From: an uncultured Bacteroidota bacterium
Lineage (GTDB): Bacteria; Bacteroidota; Bacteroidia; Chitinophagales; Chitinophagaceae
Length of the DNA: 64,000 bases
Reading direction: 5' to 3'
NCBI GenBank assembly: GCA_903824665.1
Contig: CAIJXT010000024.1
Span: 1-64,000 of the forward strand
Positions 63,201-64,000 of this stretch are shown piece after piece. Each line of letters begins with the position of its first letter. The first letter of the stretch is position 1. The position numbers were made by a program, and so were the translations under genes. The notes below the pieces were generated by a model. It was not told the origin of the DNA. It saw only the letters and a program-made list of their open reading frames with translations, and searched no databases.

Positions 63201-64000
63201 TGTAGTGGGCAATGTGTAGGTCACAAGCGTTGTGCCCTGAGCAATTCCACCCACCAGGCCTGTATTTACATCAATTGTACCTATTGCAGTATTTGCTGCC
63301 GTCCAGGTACCGCCAATGCTCGAGTTGGAGAGCACAGACGTAGATCCTATACATACGCTGCGGGAACCAGTTATAGCGGCAGGCAACGGATTGGTTGTAA
63401 AAATCTCAATCGTACGGCAACCCTCTGGCAAAGTATAAGTGATGGCCGAGGTGCCGGCAGCAACAGCGGTGACTTCCCCTGCCGCATTGATAATTGCCAC
63501 CGATAAATTATCCGCAACCCAGGTACCATTAGTAGGAACACTGGATAGCGTTGTAGTGAATCCCGGACACGCCTGCAAGGCACCTGTAAACGCATCTGGT
63601 GTTGGGTTTACAGTCACAGCTCTTCTGCGAATGCATCCCGTAGCCGGATTGGTATATACTATATTCGTGCTACCGGCATCTATGCCCTCAACAACTCCTG
63701 TAGGCGATACATCAGCGATAGTAACATCTTCTGAACTCCACACGCCACCCATTGTAGCACTGCTAAAAGTGGTTGTCAGCCCTTCACAAACAGTAGCTGT
63801 ACCTGTAATAACAGATGGAAGTGGATTTACCGTTACCTCGCGGGTAGTGATACATGATGTAGGTAATGTGTAGGTTACCAGTGTGGTACCTGCACTTACA
63901 CCCATAACCAATCCAGCACCGCTGATCGTTGCTACAGATGCATTATCCGTGTTCCAGGTACCGCCCGGGTCGGCATTCTCCAGCAGTGTAGTGTTACCGG
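60297..64000 (-). CDS. Giant T9SS-secreted repeat protein, C-terminal part (N-terminus beyond right edge)
   Basis: 1,234 codons are visible and the frame is open through base 64000, so the apparent starts inside the window are not the true start. From the edge: one partial and ten complete type A (BIG2-like) modules of about 72 residues (CQG..T.LSN..PGGTW.SSN..VA.V...G..TG...GT..ITYTLP.GC). Then one type B module (VTGGGNYCSGGTGV), three type D Ig/PKD-like modules and a T9SS type A sorting domain (LLPNPNNGSFVISGE ... VANGMYMLNISAGDERRTFRFVISQ). The C-terminal cassette B-D-D-D-tail parallels the middle giant. It ends before a strong terminator and lies directly upstream of the middle giant gene on the same strand. 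Confidence 0.93.
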   Translation of the reverse strand, partial: GNTTLLENADPGGTWNTDNASVATISGAGLVMGVSAGTTLVTYTLPTSCITTREVTVNPLPSVITGTATVCEGLTTTFSSATMGGVWSSEDVTIADVSPTGVVEGIDAGSTNIVYTNPATGCIRRRAVTVNPTPDAFTGALQACPGFTTTLSSVPTNGTWVADNLSVAIINAAGEVTAVAAGTSAITYTLPEGCRTIEIFTTNPLPAAITGSRSVCIGSTSVLSNSSIGGTWTAANTAIGTIDVNTGLVGGIAQGTTLVTYTLPTTCSRTATVTINPLPGPITGALNVCQGSFTTLSNGTPGGTWSSNLPAIAPVSAAGVVSGSLAGTAVISYVLPTSCRSVASVVVNPLPANITGTTTLCALESSILSNTTPGGVWASSNDAVAAADATGTVSANSAGNAVISYSLPTGCYKTVVFVVNPLPGLISGNLNICQGTLSALSNALPGGTWASSNVSVAAVSATGLMTGMSQGSSQITYTLPSGCNRIATAVINPLPEPITGTLEVCAGKNTLLESATPGGTWSAASMAAMVNASGWVTGVAAGTTTISYTIGNNCKRTAVVTINALPGLLLGAASICPGTSTILTNVQPGGTWTVDNSLIASVDAATGLLTGNTPGTALITYALPNGCQRSRSILVHNPVAPIGGTTSVCSGSSTTLTNAVTGGVWTSNNISVAPIGAGTGTFTGGMPGSATITYTLPSGCRNTTSVVVDQMPGNITGAGAVCEGSTISLGSATAGGSWTGSNDAIATISPSGVVSGISSGSVQITYALSTGCSKTRTINVNALPVVHAVTGGGNYCSGGTGVAIGLDASQVGISYELTNGTTTLLVAGTGDPLDFGLQTNPGTYVVSATSTQGCVSDMTGSAVVVVNDLVTPGLAMTTDMGTRVCAGTMVTYTAIGTNGGTTPAYVWSVNGTNVGAATSYAYVPADGDVVMASMTSSAACASPATVSDMKAMTVITKLTPAVSIVVAPNDTVCEGSTAAFFASATNGGSAPVYTWIVGGSIVPGVSGPAYSFIPANGQTVVCRLNSDYECPLVNDVQSNMITMKVDTKYVPAVSIIAQQGTVVAQGQQVDFSTFVTNAGPSPRYQWMINSTFVTGATSSAYTTSTLSDGDSVSCIVYGTSPCGLITRNTVIMKVTPATGIVATANNANAIRLLPNPNNGSFVISGETGSLSDQPVLVEVTNILGQVVYRNMVQTTNGHINENVNLVGSVANGMYMLNISAGDERRTFRFVISQ

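Overview
The window looks like a chromosomal segment of a Bacteroidota bacterium, most likely a Chitinophagaceae-type organism. The sequence evidence is: C-terminal type IX secretion (T9SS) sorting domains on at least three proteins; a textbook Bacteroidota promoter (TTTG-N19-TANNTTTG) in front of rpsU; near absence of Shine-Dalgarno sequences except on rpsU; and typical phylum families (PafA-type phosphatase, DUF6132 and DUF2892 small membrane proteins, kynureninase, an alpha-oxoamine synthase, an rpsU-xerC-hpf cluster). The genus call is an inference.

Three giant minus-strand genes for secreted repeat proteins dominate the window. The left one (1-8474) is an N-terminal part with a signal peptide and an L-type-lectin-like domain, and it runs off the left edge. 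The middle one (41802-59873, about 6,023 residues) is complete. The right one (60297-64000) is a C-terminal part that runs off the right edge. They are built from a shared set of modules, each with a cysteine pair: type A (about 72 residues, BIG2-like), type B (about 89 residues, YC...C), type C (about 79 residues, FC...GCWG, Ig_7/CHU_C-like) and type D (Ig/PKD-like, three before the T9SS tail). Together these genes fill almost half of the window.

8.8-15.7 kb holds the rpsU-xerC-hpf cluster, a lone phosphoglycosyl transferase, and a sulfur/persulfide module on the minus strand. That module has a Crp/Fnr regulator, two small membrane proteins (DUF2892, DUF6132), a rhodanese, a cysteine-rich membrane protein, a thioredoxin, a CoA-disulfide-reductase/rhodanese fusion and a rhodanese lipoprotein. 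Two near-identical operator-like palindromes lie about 50-56 bases upstream of two of its genes. 15.8-22.9 kb carries pyrD, a CarboxypepD-reg-like protein, kynU, an outer-membrane beta-barrel protein, a lemA-TPM-TPM operon and two tandem lipoproteins.

23.1-27.9 kb is a TetR-TolC-HlyD-DHA2 drug-efflux operon with a doubled palindromic operator over its promoter. 28.0-30.1 kb is a DUF2089 / membrane protein / alpha-beta hydrolase operon. It is followed by a convergent PafA-like phosphatase, an alpha-oxoamine synthase (serine-palmitoyltransferase-like), a T9SS-exported heparinase-II/III-like protein and a GT-C-like membrane protein. 37.8-40.7 kb is an accessory-looking stretch: a 191-bp tandem repeat with a perfect 13-bp hairpin, a G-quadruplex motif, two small membrane proteins, a YugP-like Zn peptidase, and an intergenic repeat whose hairpins vary in a compensating way. 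A ureohydrolase (agmatinase family) follows directly downstream of the middle giant gene. No tRNA, rRNA, CRISPR array or insertion sequence was recognised.
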